This document shows, piece after piece, positions 6,843 to 14,635 of a stretch of DNA of 16,694 nucleotides (the stretch's first letter is position 1; each line of letters begins with the position of its first letter). Made by a program: the position numbers and the translations under genes. The stretch is from Planctomicrobium sp. (GTDB taxonomy: Bacteria > Planctomycetota > Planctomycetia > Planctomycetales > Planctomycetaceae): NCBI GenBank assembly GCA_029259835.1, contig JAJDEL010000879.1, forward strand, positions 1 to 16,694, in the 5' to 3' direction. The notes beneath the pieces were generated by a model. It searched no databases and was not told where the DNA came from. It saw only the letters and a program-made list of their open reading frames with translations.

Positions 6843-7640
6843 TTACAGTCGCTTTGCGAGCCGTTTTCGTTGCAGTAGAGACTGAAATCTCTTTTCTCTA
6901 CGCTGTGAAGATTTGGTAGTCGAGGGCTTTTCGCTTGGTAATTCGCGAATCCAGATGTTCCTGAAATGAATCTCAGACCCCTCACTTTGGAGGGAGATCG
7001 AGCCTTCAAGTGGATTGCAGTCAGCGACAGTTCCAACAGACTGACCATTGACTGTGACTGTGACTTTCCCGTCATTGCTCACAATAACGCAGTGATTCCA
7101 CTGATTCACTGGTCGAGACAACATCGGCACATTTCGAATTTCGTTGCTCGACTTTGCACCGGGAATAGGAAAAACACTTCCTGCAAATGGCTGCTGCAAC
7201 TGAACTTGCACCGATGTGGGCCAGATTCGATTGTCCCCATTTGTATAGATCAGAACTCCACTGTTTCCATTTTCGTCACTTGGAAATCGCCATTCAAGTC
7301 CAAACTCGAAGTTACGAAATTTCTTCCTACTGCGCAGATAACCGTTGGGCTTCCCGGTACACGCAATAAAAGCGACGCCAGTCTCGCTATCCTCTGTATA
7401 CTTCCAGGTTTCCTCGAACTTGGTGTCTTTCTTTCCTGAGAAAAAACTCCAGGTCTCTCCTGGAAAATCCTTCGTTAACAGCATCGTTTTCGGAGGAATG
7501 TCATTGGGGGCACCATTTGCCTCTGGAACTGTTTCCTGACAAAACCCGGGAGTGCTAAATACCGCTAAGAATGTCACCACTGCGAAAGTGGAGAACACAA
7601 GCTGGCGATTAAAAGAACTATGAATCATCTGAAGGCGCAT
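6843..7640 (-). CDS. Secreted DUF1080 (3-keto-disaccharide hydrolase-like) protein
   Basis: A 265-residue protein of the DUF1080/PF06439 family, which is greatly expanded in Planctomycetes and has a concanavalin-like jelly-roll fold; some members act on 3-keto-glycosides. Residues 1-35 are a signal peptide with a hydrophobic core (VFSTFAVVTFLAVF). The domain spans about 60-232, with typical segments at W76-K77, FEFGLEWRFP, GNSGVLIY and WNHCVIVSNDGKVTVTVNG, and ends in IHFRNIWIREL. The tail after 233 is Ser/Lys/Arg-rich and low-complexity. An in-frame ATG four codons downstream is an alternative start; neither has a clear ribosome binding site. It lies 111 bp after the DUF255 gene on the same strand and could be its last operon member. 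The exact substrate cannot be told from sequence. Confidence 0.85.
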   Translation of the reverse strand: MRLQMIHSSFNRQLVFSTFAVVTFLAVFSTPGFCQETVPEANGAPNDIPPKTMLLTKDFPGETWSFFSGKKDTKFEETWKYTEDSETGVAFIACTGKPNGYLRSRKKFRNFEFGLEWRFPSDENGNSGVLIYTNGDNRIWPTSVQVQLQQPFAGSVFPIPGAKSSNEIRNVPMLSRPVNQWNHCVIVSNDGKVTVTVNGQSVGTVADCNPLEGSISLQSEGSEIHFRNIWIRELPSEKPSTTKSSQRREKRFQSLLQRKRLAKRL

Positions 7641-7751
7641 ATCTCTAGCACTCTACTGTCAAGCCTTCTCCACGAAGCTATATGAAATCTAACCCGTTGA
7701 ACAAGCAAACGCAAACGATGACCGCCTCCTAAGGCTTTTCCAGGTCATTGC

Positions 7752-10379
7752 TCACTTATCTCCTGGGGTTGAAGAGTCAGGTGTTTTGAAGATTTTTGAG
7801 TTAATCGGTTTCGATTGCTGACCAGCAGGGATGACATGAATCGTCCCTGACAACGTCATTCGCTTGGGGGCGAGGCAAGAGACGTTATTACAGGCTTGAT
7901 ACCGAAGCTGCAGGCTCACTGGGACTTCACCACTGGCATTCTCCGGCAGATGAATCAGCCCTTTAAGAAGAATTTCCCCTTCATAAACAGAAAGCGCCTC
8001 ATCGATACCATCAAGCTTAAAGTCATGTCCCTTGGGATATTCAATTCCGTCAAACTTGAGCTTCGACTCTCCGATCAGCTTGAGTTCTGTTGGAATCACG
8101 AATGCTGGACGTCCGGGATTGGCATTGATGTGCCAACCTTCGGCGACCGTGATTTCAATTATGACCGGGAGACTGCCTCCGGCAGTGACTCCGTCGAGAG
8201 CAAAAAACCCGGCTGCTTTCACGTTCGGATTTTTATCTGTCGCCGATGCTGCCACTTTCAGTCCGATCACGCGCTGGTCATTCGTCGCCTTTCCGTCAGT
8301 GGCAGTCATCTTTGGACTGGAAACGCCACCTTGAAACAATCCTCCAGCACCAGAGGGGACTTGCGTCTCCCTCTTTGTGTCCAGCAGTTCCTGAGCCGCC
8401 AATGCGAAGTAAGGAAGATTGCCGGGAGATTGACGAAATTGCGGACCGAATGATTGAATCGTTTTCAAGGCGTGTTCGGCGTACATGCCCTCACCAGTCA
8501 GGCGAGCAAGTCGCACGAGGTTTTGAATGCTGACGCTGTTCCCGGAAGGGATCACGCTGTCGTACGCCGACTTCGACCGTGCCAGCAACGATTCATGATC
8601 GTGCGATGTGAAGTAAAAACCTCCCCGATCCTGATCCCAGAAAAGGTTGATCTGATTGTCGGTCAGCAGCCTCGCTGCGTTGAGCCATTTCTCTTCTCCC
8701 GTTGCATCGTGCAGAGCCAGCAAGCCACTCACGAAGAAAGCGTAGTCGTCCAGATAGGCTGACAAGGAAGCCTTCCCATTCCGGGCAGTCCGCAATAATC
8801 GACCTTCGCGGTCTCTCAAAGTCGAAAGTAAATACAACGACGCCTTTGAGGCATGATCGATATAATCTTGCCGATCCAAGATCTTCCCCGCTCGCGCGAA
8901 CGCACGAATCATCAGGCCGTTCCAACTCGTCAGAACTTTGTCGTCTCGACGAAGTGGCTTTCGCGTCCGTCTCTTAGCGAGCAGTTCAGCACGCATCCGC
9001 ACCAGACGAGTCTCGAGTTCCCCCACAGGTACGCCAAGCTGCTGTGCCGTTTCTGCAACAGGACGCGGCAAGTGCAGAATGTAGCCGTGTTCGAATTCTG
9101 AATTTTGGTCAAGTCCATATGTCGTAGTGAAGTGGCGCAGTCCACCTGGAGCCAGAGCACCCTGAATTTCTTCCTTAGACCAAACGTAATACTGCCCTTC
9201 CACTCCATCTGTTTCTGCATCGAGAGCGGAATAGAAACCACCGGACTTGTCAGTCATTTCTTCGAGAATGAATCCCAGGATCCCCTCTGTCACATCTTTG
9301 TACTGTTGCTTTCGCGTTCTCTGATATGCTTCCGCGTAAACCTCCGCGAGTTGTGCATTGTCGTAAAGCATTTTTTCGAAGTGCGGAACAAGCCATTTTC
9401 TGTCGGTGCTATACCGATGAAACCCGCCCGCCAAATGATCATAAATCCCGCCTTCTGCCATTTCCTGAAGTGTGTGATCCAGCTTTGTAGCGATCGATTG
9501 TGCATTGGGAGCCCCGAGTGCAATTTGCGACTGGAGCAACATCAGTCTCGATGGCACAGGAAACTTTGGCTTGTCCGGATTTTTAGACTGAAAGTCAAAG
9601 CCTCCATGCTCCGAATCGTATCGCGAGAGCACAGTCTCGACCGCAGCCTGAACGCTGGAGGTATCGAGTACGAATTTTTCTAAAGAGACAGGCGGTTGAG
9701 AGAGTCGCCGAACCTCTTTGGAAATGACTGCGGAGGTCCGCAGGATTGCCTGAGGTTGCTCCTTCCAAGCGGCATCAATCTGCTTCATGACTGTCATAAA
9801 TCCCGGTCGCCCAGGCATATCTTCTGGCGGAAAATATGTCCCACCTGCGATCGGTTCACCTTTCGGCGTGAGGAACATCGACAGCGGCCAGCCACCTCCT
9901 TGAGATGATTGAGCCAACTGAAAATAGACCTGCACGGCAAGCATGTAAATTTCATCAATGTCCGGTCGTTCTTCGCGATCAACTTTAATACAGACGAAGT
10001 GTTCGTTCATGTACTTGGCGATGGCTTCGTTTTCAAAAACCTTCCGCTCCATCACATGACACCAGAAGCAACTGCTGTAACCAATCGAAAGAAAGATCGG
10101 TTTGTTCTCACTCTGAGCCTTCTCGAACGCCTCTGCTCCCCACGGAAACCAATCCACCGGATTGTGAGCATGTTGGAGAAGATAAGGACTCGACTCCTGA
10201 GCCAACCGGTTCGCCTTATGCTTGTGTTCAATCTTCGGCTGCGGACCGGTTGCCTGCGCGAGAAGCTGCCCAGGAAACAATCCAACTCCGACCAGGGTAG
10301 CAATGCCTAGAACGAAGACAACTTGCCTGCGGAATGGAGTTTGAAGGCGTTGTTGAAAGAGACGGAAAGAGCCGAACAT
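7752..10379 (-). CDS. DUF255/YyaL-type thioredoxin-fold protein with C-terminal DsbD-alpha-like domain
   Basis: An 875-residue exported or membrane-anchored protein. Residues 20-42 are a hydrophobic signal or anchor. About 55-215 are the DUF255 thioredoxin-like domain, with the family opener [21 protein letters not shown] and the redox motif CFWC (C104, C107) followed by HVMERKVF. About 250-660 are the alpha/alpha-barrel part related to N-acylglucosamine epimerase/glycosidase folds ([19 protein letters not shown]). Ordinary family members end near 670-700 residues. Here a further segment, about 690-855, resembles the N-terminal domain of DsbD, including a cysteine pair C830/C835 in YQACNNVSC. 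This suggests a fused thiol-exchange partner for the CFWC site on the outer side of the membrane (inference). The start is ATG at 10379 with AGGA ten bases upstream. Upstream is a 175-bp gap; downstream lies the DUF1080 gene. Confidence 0.88.
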   Translation of the reverse strand: MFGSFRLFQQRLQTPFRRQVVFVLGIATLVGVGLFPGQLLAQATGPQPKIEHKHKANRLAQESSPYLLQHAHNPVDWFPWGAEAFEKAQSENKPIFLSIGYSSCFWCHVMERKVFENEAIAKYMNEHFVCIKVDREERPDIDEIYMLAVQVYFQLAQSSQGGGWPLSMFLTPKGEPIAGGTYFPPEDMPGRPGFMTVMKQIDAAWKEQPQAILRTSAVISKEVRRLSQPPVSLEKFVLDTSSVQAAVETVLSRYDSEHGGFDFQSKNPDKPKFPVPSRLMLLQSQIALGAPNAQSIATKLDHTLQEMAEGGIYDHLAGGFHRYSTDRKWLVPHFEKMLYDNAQLAEVYAEAYQRTRKQQYKDVTEGILGFILEEMTDKSGGFYSALDAETDGVEGQYYVWSKEEIQGALAPGGLRHFTTTYGLDQNSEFEHGYILHLPRPVAETAQQLGVPVGELETRLVRMRAELLAKRRTRKPLRRDDKVLTSWNGLMIRAFARAGKILDRQDYIDHASKASLYLLSTLRDREGRLLRTARNGKASLSAYLDDYAFFVSGLLALHDATGEEKWLNAARLLTDNQINLFWDQDRGGFYFTSHDHESLLARSKSAYDSVIPSGNSVSIQNLVRLARLTGEGMYAEHALKTIQSFGPQFRQSPGNLPYFALAAQELLDTKRETQVPSGAGGLFQGGVSSPKMTATDGKATNDQRVIGLKVAASATDKNPNVKAAGFFALDGVTAGGSLPVIIEITVAEGWHINANPGRPAFVIPTELKLIGESKLKFDGIEYPKGHDFKLDGIDEALSVYEGEILLKGLIHLPENASGEVPVSLQLRYQACNNVSCLAPKRMTLSGTIHVIPAGQQSKPINSKIFKTPDSSTPGDK

Positions 10380-10525
10380 GGAATCAATATCCTGTGATAA
10401 ATTACGAACGCCTGTAGTCTATCCTTCACTGCAAAGAGTTTCGAGAGCACATGAGTTTCCACCGTCTGTGAGGAACCCACAAGACTGGACTGATTAACAG
10501 CCCCTACTTGACATGGGTGAAATCA

Positions 10526-10549
10526 CCGAGAGCTTTTTCGTTTTCTCGG
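10526..10549 (-). terminator. Hairpin after the LamG/propeller gene
   Basis: CCGAGA (10526-10531) and TCTCGG (10544-10549) form a 6-bp stem with a 12-nt loop, six bases past the stop of the - strand LamG gene. A second small palindrome, GGTGA-AA-TCACC, overlaps its far side. No clear T-run follows, so termination by it is uncertain. Confidence 0.3.
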
Positions 10550-10554
10550 CCTGA

Positions 10555-12249
10555 TCATTCTTTACTGATTGGAACTTCCGAGGCAATGGATCGGATTTTC
10601 TCTTCGCCCAATGCGGTTCGATACAGACGCATGTCAAAAATCGAGCCGTTGAAGTAGTCGTGTTGACCGAAACCAATATTCAGAGGTTTGTCGTTCGTCA
10701 GGTCATAATTCTCGACGTTGAATTTCCGGGATGTGCCGACCAGTTTCCCATCAACATAGAGCTTTAACTGTCCCCCTTGCTTCATCGCGGCGATGTGCCG
10801 CCAGCCTGGCTTGAGAGGGAAATCGTAAGAGACATTCCGCCCTGCTTCGATCGATTTCACTCGCCCCGAAGGTAACGCGCCGACAAAGAGTTGCCCCTTG
10901 TGAACTGCCATCGACCAGGCGCGGCGATACTTGACATCCTCGGTAAGATCGACTCTCCCGAGCAAGCTCCATTTTTGCCCTTCGTCATATCGAAACACAC
11001 CTGCCAGCGGCAAAGAGCCGCAATACATTTTTCCGTTGTAAACAACCAGTGGCATACTCTCCAACTCTTCGCCCAATCGCCCAACATCGGTCCAGCGGCT
11101 CTCATTTGATTGCGACTCAGATTCCAGGCGATAAATTTTTCCGCTCGGCCAACTACTGACGTGCAACCGCCCCTGATAAACTGCGAAGCCATAGGTCTGA
11201 GTATTCCCGTCCAGCACTCCCAAATCTTTCCAGTTCTCTCCATCATAGCGGTAAACCCCAGCTTCATCGAAACCGGTGCAGTACATCACTCCGTTGAATA
11301 CAGCCAGCGCTTCAACTCGTTTTCCATCGGGACTTCCACAGTCGGCCCAGGTTTCTCCTCCTTCATAACGATAAAGCCCGGGTGAATACATCGCTGAGGC
11401 GTACAGTTGACCGCGGTATTCCACCATTCCAAAGACCGCTTCCGCCTCACCAAGTTTCCCGCAACTGGTCCAGCGCTGCTCCCCGTCATAGCGATAGATC
11501 GTGCCGCCACGGTTCAGGTTTTCCGACTCACTCAAAGCTGAGCCAGCGAGGCGATATTTACTTGCGGCAGCATAAAGCTTGCCTTTGTAAACGATTAACG
11601 AAGTGACCGCGTTACAAGGATCAGGGCTGCCGCAATCGACCCATTGATCATTCCCCTCCAACCGCCAAACACGTCCCGATTCCTTCTCCCCTGCCTCACA
11701 AGTTCCCGCATAAAGCTCACCCTTAAAAACCGTCATCGAGAAAACATAAACATTATTCCCGGGCCGACCTCGATCAATCCAATCACCATCGACGTGCCCG
11801 CTATCGATTCCAAAATGAATGTTTCGATAGTTCGCCTGAGTGTTCGTGACGCCAACATTGTTTTTGATGCTGAGTTGAAAACCCGTTCGACTGACAGGGT
11901 CAAATTGACTCACCACATCACCAATCACATCGTCAAGCTCCTCAGCAGTGTTGACCCAAGTTGCAATCGTAAAATCTCCTTTACCAACATTGATTCCAGA
12001 ACTGTTCTTGACTTCAAGGTAATTCGAGCGTCCGTCTAGCAAGACTCCAATCTGTGAGGAAGAGAAATCGGCACCGTGAAACACTGCATGATGACCCTGG
12101 CCTGAATGGTCAAGGGCATCGACAGAAAATTTCCAGTGCCCCGAAGGTTTCTGCGCAGAAGCATGGCTACTCAAACACGCCATCAGCAAAACTAGACCAC
12201 CCGCAAGTCGCAACGAAATTTTTGAACCGAATCGAAGTTTGCAATTCAT
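10555..12249 (-). CDS. Secreted LamG-like jelly-roll protein interrupted by a seven-bladed propeller
   Basis: A 564-residue exported protein with a signal peptide at residues 1-32 (core LAGGLVLLMACLSSHASA). About 35-150 are the first half of a LamG/concanavalin-like domain (GHWKFSVDALDHSGQGHHAV, GDFTIATWVN). About 170-470 carry seven repeats of pattern V-(Y/F)-x-G-x-(L/M)-(Y/F/H)-x-(A/S/G), with xG-cores near residues 176, 222, 279, 319, 359, 405 and 451. Most are followed by (I/V/L)-Y-R-Y-(D/E)-G and W-x-D-x-G, as in a kelch-like propeller. About 475-560 return to the LamG domain (GWRHIAAMKQGGQLKLYVDG, FNGSIFDMRLYRTAL). The propeller is thus inserted in the jelly roll. The likely role is binding carbohydrate or protein outside the cytoplasm (inference). 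It begins 42 bp after the NHL gene, so both are probably one transcript. No good ribosome binding site precedes the ATG. Confidence 0.82.
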   Translation of the reverse strand: MNCKLRFGSKISLRLAGGLVLLMACLSSHASAQKPSGHWKFSVDALDHSGQGHHAVFHGADFSSSQIGVLLDGRSNYLEVKNSSGINVGKGDFTIATWVNTAEELDDVIGDVVSQFDPVSRTGFQLSIKNNVGVTNTQANYRNIHFGIDSGHVDGDWIDRGRPGNNVYVFSMTVFKGELYAGTCEAGEKESGRVWRLEGNDQWVDCGSPDPCNAVTSLIVYKGKLYAAASKYRLAGSALSESENLNRGGTIYRYDGEQRWTSCGKLGEAEAVFGMVEYRGQLYASAMYSPGLYRYEGGETWADCGSPDGKRVEALAVFNGVMYCTGFDEAGVYRYDGENWKDLGVLDGNTQTYGFAVYQGRLHVSSWPSGKIYRLESESQSNESRWTDVGRLGEELESMPLVVYNGKMYCGSLPLAGVFRYDEGQKWSLLGRVDLTEDVKYRRAWSMAVHKGQLFVGALPSGRVKSIEAGRNVSYDFPLKPGWRHIAAMKQGGQLKLYVDGKLVGTSRKFNVENYDLTNDKPLNIGFGQHDYFNGSIFDMRLYRTALGEEKIRSIASEVPISKE

Positions 12250-12291
12250 TGAAGGTCTCTCGAAGGGTGTTTCTCAGCATCTTCAGTTCGT

Positions 12292-13299
12292 TTACTTGGC
12301 ACGTACCAATTTGATGATGCGACCGGAGACGTTCCAGTCTTGAACGTACAGGTTGCCGTCTTTGTCCCAGTACGAGCCGTGTGTGCCACTGAAGACGCCT
12401 TCGATCCACTGCTCTTGTGGGATTCCAAAGCTTCCTCCTTTTTTACGATCAGGGTTGTGACCGAGAACGGCGACGATTGTGTTGCTCTTATCGAGAATGA
12501 CAACTCGCCCATGCAGGTCCGGCACAGAAACGTAGTCTCCCTGAACCGATGCGGAGGTTGGCATGCCGAGACCTGAGACGACAACTTCTATGAACTCTCC
12601 TTCAAGACTGTAATGGACCAATCGGCCTTTGGGTTGGTGATTGCGGTCGCAAACTAACAGTCGAGGTGGGTCATAGCGTGTGTCCAATGTCATTCCGTGA
12701 GCGGTGTTGAATTGCTTGAGACCATTCCCTTTCTCACCGAAGTGCATCAGGTATTTTCCGTTCTTGTCAAACTTGAAGATGTGGTTGCTCGCGTACCCAT
12801 CTGCGAGAATGATGTCCCCGTTCGGTGCAACAGTGATCGCGGTGGGATTGAACTTCTTGAGATCAAGCCCTGATTCCTTAGGGAATCCCATTTTCAAAAC
12901 AATTTCACCTGTTTCAGCGTTGAACTTAATTCCTTCGGCATTCGCATTTCTGGCTCCGTAGATAAATTCCCCATCACTTTCCTTACGAATCTCCATGTCG
13001 TGGATGTTCGAGTATTCGTCACCCAGAAAACGGCGAACGACTTTGCCGTCAGGCGAAAAAACAAAGACTCCGATGTTCGCGCTCGTATAGATGTTGCCAG
13101 TGCTATCGACGACAACACCACCATGAGTCGGCCCAATGATCGACTTCCCTGCTTCGCTCAGCCCCCAACCTGGAACTGTATCGAATGTCATCGAGCCGTT
13201 CCCCATGCGGACCGGCTGAGTTTTTTCTGCTGCGACAGCTGGGAGTGTCATGCAAAGCAAAATTGCAATAGTGGTGTAAATCGAGCAGTTCTTCATCAT
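12292..13299 (-). CDS. Secreted NHL-repeat six-bladed beta-propeller protein
   Basis: A 335-residue exported protein. Residues 1-24 are a signal peptide ending in AVAA. The rest is made of NHL-type blades: GVVVDSTGNIYT..FSPDGKVVRRF, AITVAPNGDIILADG..IFKFDKNGKYLMHF, HGMTLDTR..LLVCDRN..VHYSLEGEFIEVV, and GSYWDKDGNLYVQDWNVSGRIIKL. This resembles the propeller of peptidyl-alpha-hydroxyglycine amidating lyase and the many planctomycete secreted homologues of unknown substrate; the lyase reaction is not claimed. The start is ATGATG at 13299 with AGGAA six bases upstream, a good ribosome binding site. It is the first gene of a probable two-gene unit with the LamG/propeller gene, and is divergent from the PadR gene across about 200 bp. 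Confidence 0.85.
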   Translation of the reverse strand: MMKNCSIYTTIAILLCMTLPAVAAEKTQPVRMGNGSMTFDTVPGWGLSEAGKSIIGPTHGGVVVDSTGNIYTSANIGVFVFSPDGKVVRRFLGDEYSNIHDMEIRKESDGEFIYGARNANAEGIKFNAETGEIVLKMGFPKESGLDLKKFNPTAITVAPNGDIILADGYASNHIFKFDKNGKYLMHFGEKGNGLKQFNTAHGMTLDTRYDPPRLLVCDRNHQPKGRLVHYSLEGEFIEVVVSGLGMPTSASVQGDYVSVPDLHGRVVILDKSNTIVAVLGHNPDRKKGGSFGIPQEQWIEGVFSGTHGSYWDKDGNLYVQDWNVSGRIIKLVRAK

Positions 13300-13360
13300 T
13301 TGGAATTCCTGTTGTTTTTCTTGTCGTTATTCAGAGAGGGATCTGTCGCGAACGAATTGC

Positions 13361-13389
13361 AGTATCGAGTGACCAGCCCCACATTTCAA
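13361..13389 (-). promoter_or_regulatory. Possible sigma-70 promoter of the NHL-LamG unit
   Basis: On the - strand, TTGAAA (13389-13384) and GATACT (13366-13361) are spaced by exactly 17 bp and match the -35/-10 consensus at 5/6 and 4/6 positions. The start would fall near 13354, giving a 5' leader of about 55 nt before the ATG at 13299. Confidence 0.4.
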
Positions 13390-13429
13390 CCGGACGCGTC
13401 AAAAGTTGTGAAAAGCTGAGATGAGCGAA

Positions 13430-13492
13430 CCTCACTTGACCTAAACAACAGCCTGTCTATAATATAAGTCAGTTGATGAATATCAAGTGAGG
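13430..13492. promoter_or_regulatory. Inverted repeat bracketing the PadR promoter, candidate operator pair
   Basis: CCTCACTTGA (13430-13439) and its exact reverse complement TCAAGTGAGG (13483-13492) enclose the promoter with 43 bp between arms. The left arm overlaps the -35 box; the right arm overlaps the ribosome binding site. A smaller palindrome TTGAT-N4-ATCAA abuts the right arm near 13473-13486. PadR proteins usually repress their own operon through palindromes at the promoter, which fits. This is not the commonly reported ATGT-N8-ACAT form. Confidence 0.45.
13436..13463 (+). promoter_or_regulatory. Strong sigma-70 promoter of the PadR gene
   Basis: TTGACC (13436-13441) and a perfect TATAAT (13458-13463) with a 16-bp spacer. 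The predicted start is near 13470, about 29 bp before the PadR start codon. It is the best housekeeping promoter in the window. Confidence 0.7.
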
Positions 13493-13498
13493 ATAGAA

Positions 13499-13843
13499 AT
13501 GAAGCAAATCACTGGCGACAAATTACGTGGACACGTTGAAGACTTGATTTTGGCAGCTTTAGACCGAAGCGAGGCACATGGTCTTGAAATTGTCAAGAAA
13601 ATTGATGCGGCAGGTTCCGGCGCACTGAAACTCAAAGAAGGTTCTCTCTACCCGGCACTCTACCGGCTCGAAGAAGCGGGATTTGTGAAAGGAGCATGGG
13701 AGGGCGAGAACTCCGGTCGACGTGGTGCCAGACGGCGTCTTTATAAACTGACAGCCAAAGGGAAGCGACGACTGGCTCAGGGGCGGCAGGAGTGGATGGA
13801 TTTTGTATCAATTATGAACCAGGCACTTGGAGCAACGACATGA
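13499..13843 (+). CDS. PadR-family winged-helix transcriptional regulator
   Basis: A 114-residue cytoplasmic repressor-type protein. Residues about 10-90 are the PadR winged helix: LILAALDRSEAHGLEIVKKI, then the recognition segment LKEGSLYPALYRLEEAGFVK, then the basic wing SGRRGARRRLYKLTAKGKRRL. A short C-terminal helix, used by small (class II) PadR proteins for dimerisation, follows. An in-frame GTG at 13487 is part of the ribosome binding sequence GTGAGGA, so the ATG at 13499, five bases after AGGA, is the better start. Its stop overlaps the next start as ATGA, so the two are translationally coupled. PadR regulators paired with a HAAS-domain membrane protein are a common arrangement. Effector unknown. 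Confidence 0.9.
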   Translation: MKQITGDKLRGHVEDLILAALDRSEAHGLEIVKKIDAAGSGALKLKEGSLYPALYRLEEAGFVKGAWEGENSGRRGARRRLYKLTAKGKRRLAQGRQEWMDFVSIMNQALGATT

Positions 13844-14250
13844 AAGAACTCATGATCCACGTCGAGCAGGCAGTCCGCTCGATTCGAGCAACACAGTGGC
13901 AGAAACTCAAAATTCGTGAAGAACTTCTCGGACACCTTCAAGGCGTTTATGCAGAGGAATTTGAACGATTAGGCGACCACGACGAAACGGTGAACGCCGC
14001 TCTTAAAAGATTTGGTCCTGCGGATGACCTCGTGAATCAATTCAAAGAGTCGCTCCCTTGGTACACTTTTCCATTGTCTCTCGTTTTACAAAGCGCTTCG
14101 CGAGATTATTCTCGACCAGATTCTTTGCTGGAAATGTCTCTGTGGGGAGTTCGGTTGGGTGTGCTTTTCATGATTCTCTTTGGAATACCCTGGTATTCGG
14201 CACTCGTGTTTACAGGGCGATTGCAGACCTACGAAGCTGTCTGCGTGTAG
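13840..14250 (+). CDS. HAAS/permease-prefix membrane protein, N-terminal part ended by in-frame TAG
   Basis: 136 residues. About 1-70 form the helical cytoplasmic HAAS-type prefix found in PadR-partner proteins (LKIREELLGHLQGVYAEEFERLGD, ETVNAALKRFGPADDLVNQF). A membrane helix at about 104-124 (LWGVRLGVLFMILFGIPWYSAL) follows. The start is the ATG overlapping the PadR stop (ATGA). The frame ends at TAG 14248-14250, after YEAVCV, just as the next hydrophobic segment begins. The same frame continues without another stop to 14613, and the continuation is what a second membrane helix should look like. This is therefore probably the first part of an originally 257-codon gene. It may still make a functional shorter protein, since the HAAS prefix is intact. 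Confidence 0.7.
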   Translation: MKELMIHVEQAVRSIRATQWQKLKIREELLGHLQGVYAEEFERLGDHDETVNAALKRFGPADDLVNQFKESLPWYTFPLSLVLQSASRDYSRPDSLLEMSLWGVRLGVLFMILFGIPWYSALVFTGRLQTYEAVCV

Positions 14251-14613
14251 ACCACACTCACTCTCTCTGGTTTCTTGATGCTGTGGCGTTGGCTGGGAAT
14301 GATGTGGGCAGTTCAAGGAACGGATCGTCCGGAATTTTCACTACGGCGAATGATTTTTTTCAGCATTGCCTCATGGTGTGGTCCGCTGGTCTTTCCAATT
14401 CTGTTTTGGTCCGTTCCCTGGTTTGGCCCAACAATCAGCGATGCGTGGTTCCAGAGAGACACGAAACTGATCGTTTTCGCAGCGAGTGCGTTATTGATTC
14501 CAATTCTCATTATCCTCTTTGCGAGAACGAAAAGTTTCTCCAAGCTATTTCAGGAGGACTTGGAACGTAGTTCCTGTGTGAGAGAGTGGGAGCAACTCGA
14601 TCTCAATTCTTAG
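14251..14613 (+). pseudogene. C-terminal part of the HAAS membrane protein after the in-frame TAG
   Basis: In the same frame as the preceding part, starting right after the TAG. It encodes a hydrophobic segment (LTLSGFLMLWRWLGMMWAV), a short polar loop, two more helices (MIFFSIASWCGPLVFPILFW and LIVFAASALLIPILIILFA) and a charged tail. Separate translation could start at TTG 14275 or ATG 14278, but neither has a ribosome binding site and both would remove half of a helix. A nonsense mutation, stop-codon readthrough or a base-call error are the options. It ends 22 bp from the end of the convergent cytochrome gene, with no terminator hairpin visible between. Confidence 0.6.
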
Positions 14614-14635
14614 CTCGAAACACTTCAGTGACGCG

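Noticed and set aside
6511..6885. Open frame of 124 codons on the + strand in the gap
   Set aside because: It spans the promoter, the T-run terminator and the end of the convergent DUF1080 gene; no start site or domain support. The ATG at 6610 within the RNA also lacks a ribosome binding site.
7731..7742. GCCT-CCTA-AGGC followed by TTTT on the + strand
   Set aside because: Only a 4-bp stem and no + strand gene upstream for it to terminate.
8125..8145. TTGGCAC...TGC on the - strand
   Set aside because: Spacing is 11 bp and it is inside the DUF255 coding sequence.
13487..13489. GTG as the PadR start
   Set aside because: It is part of the GTGAGGA ribosome binding sequence for the ATG at 13499.
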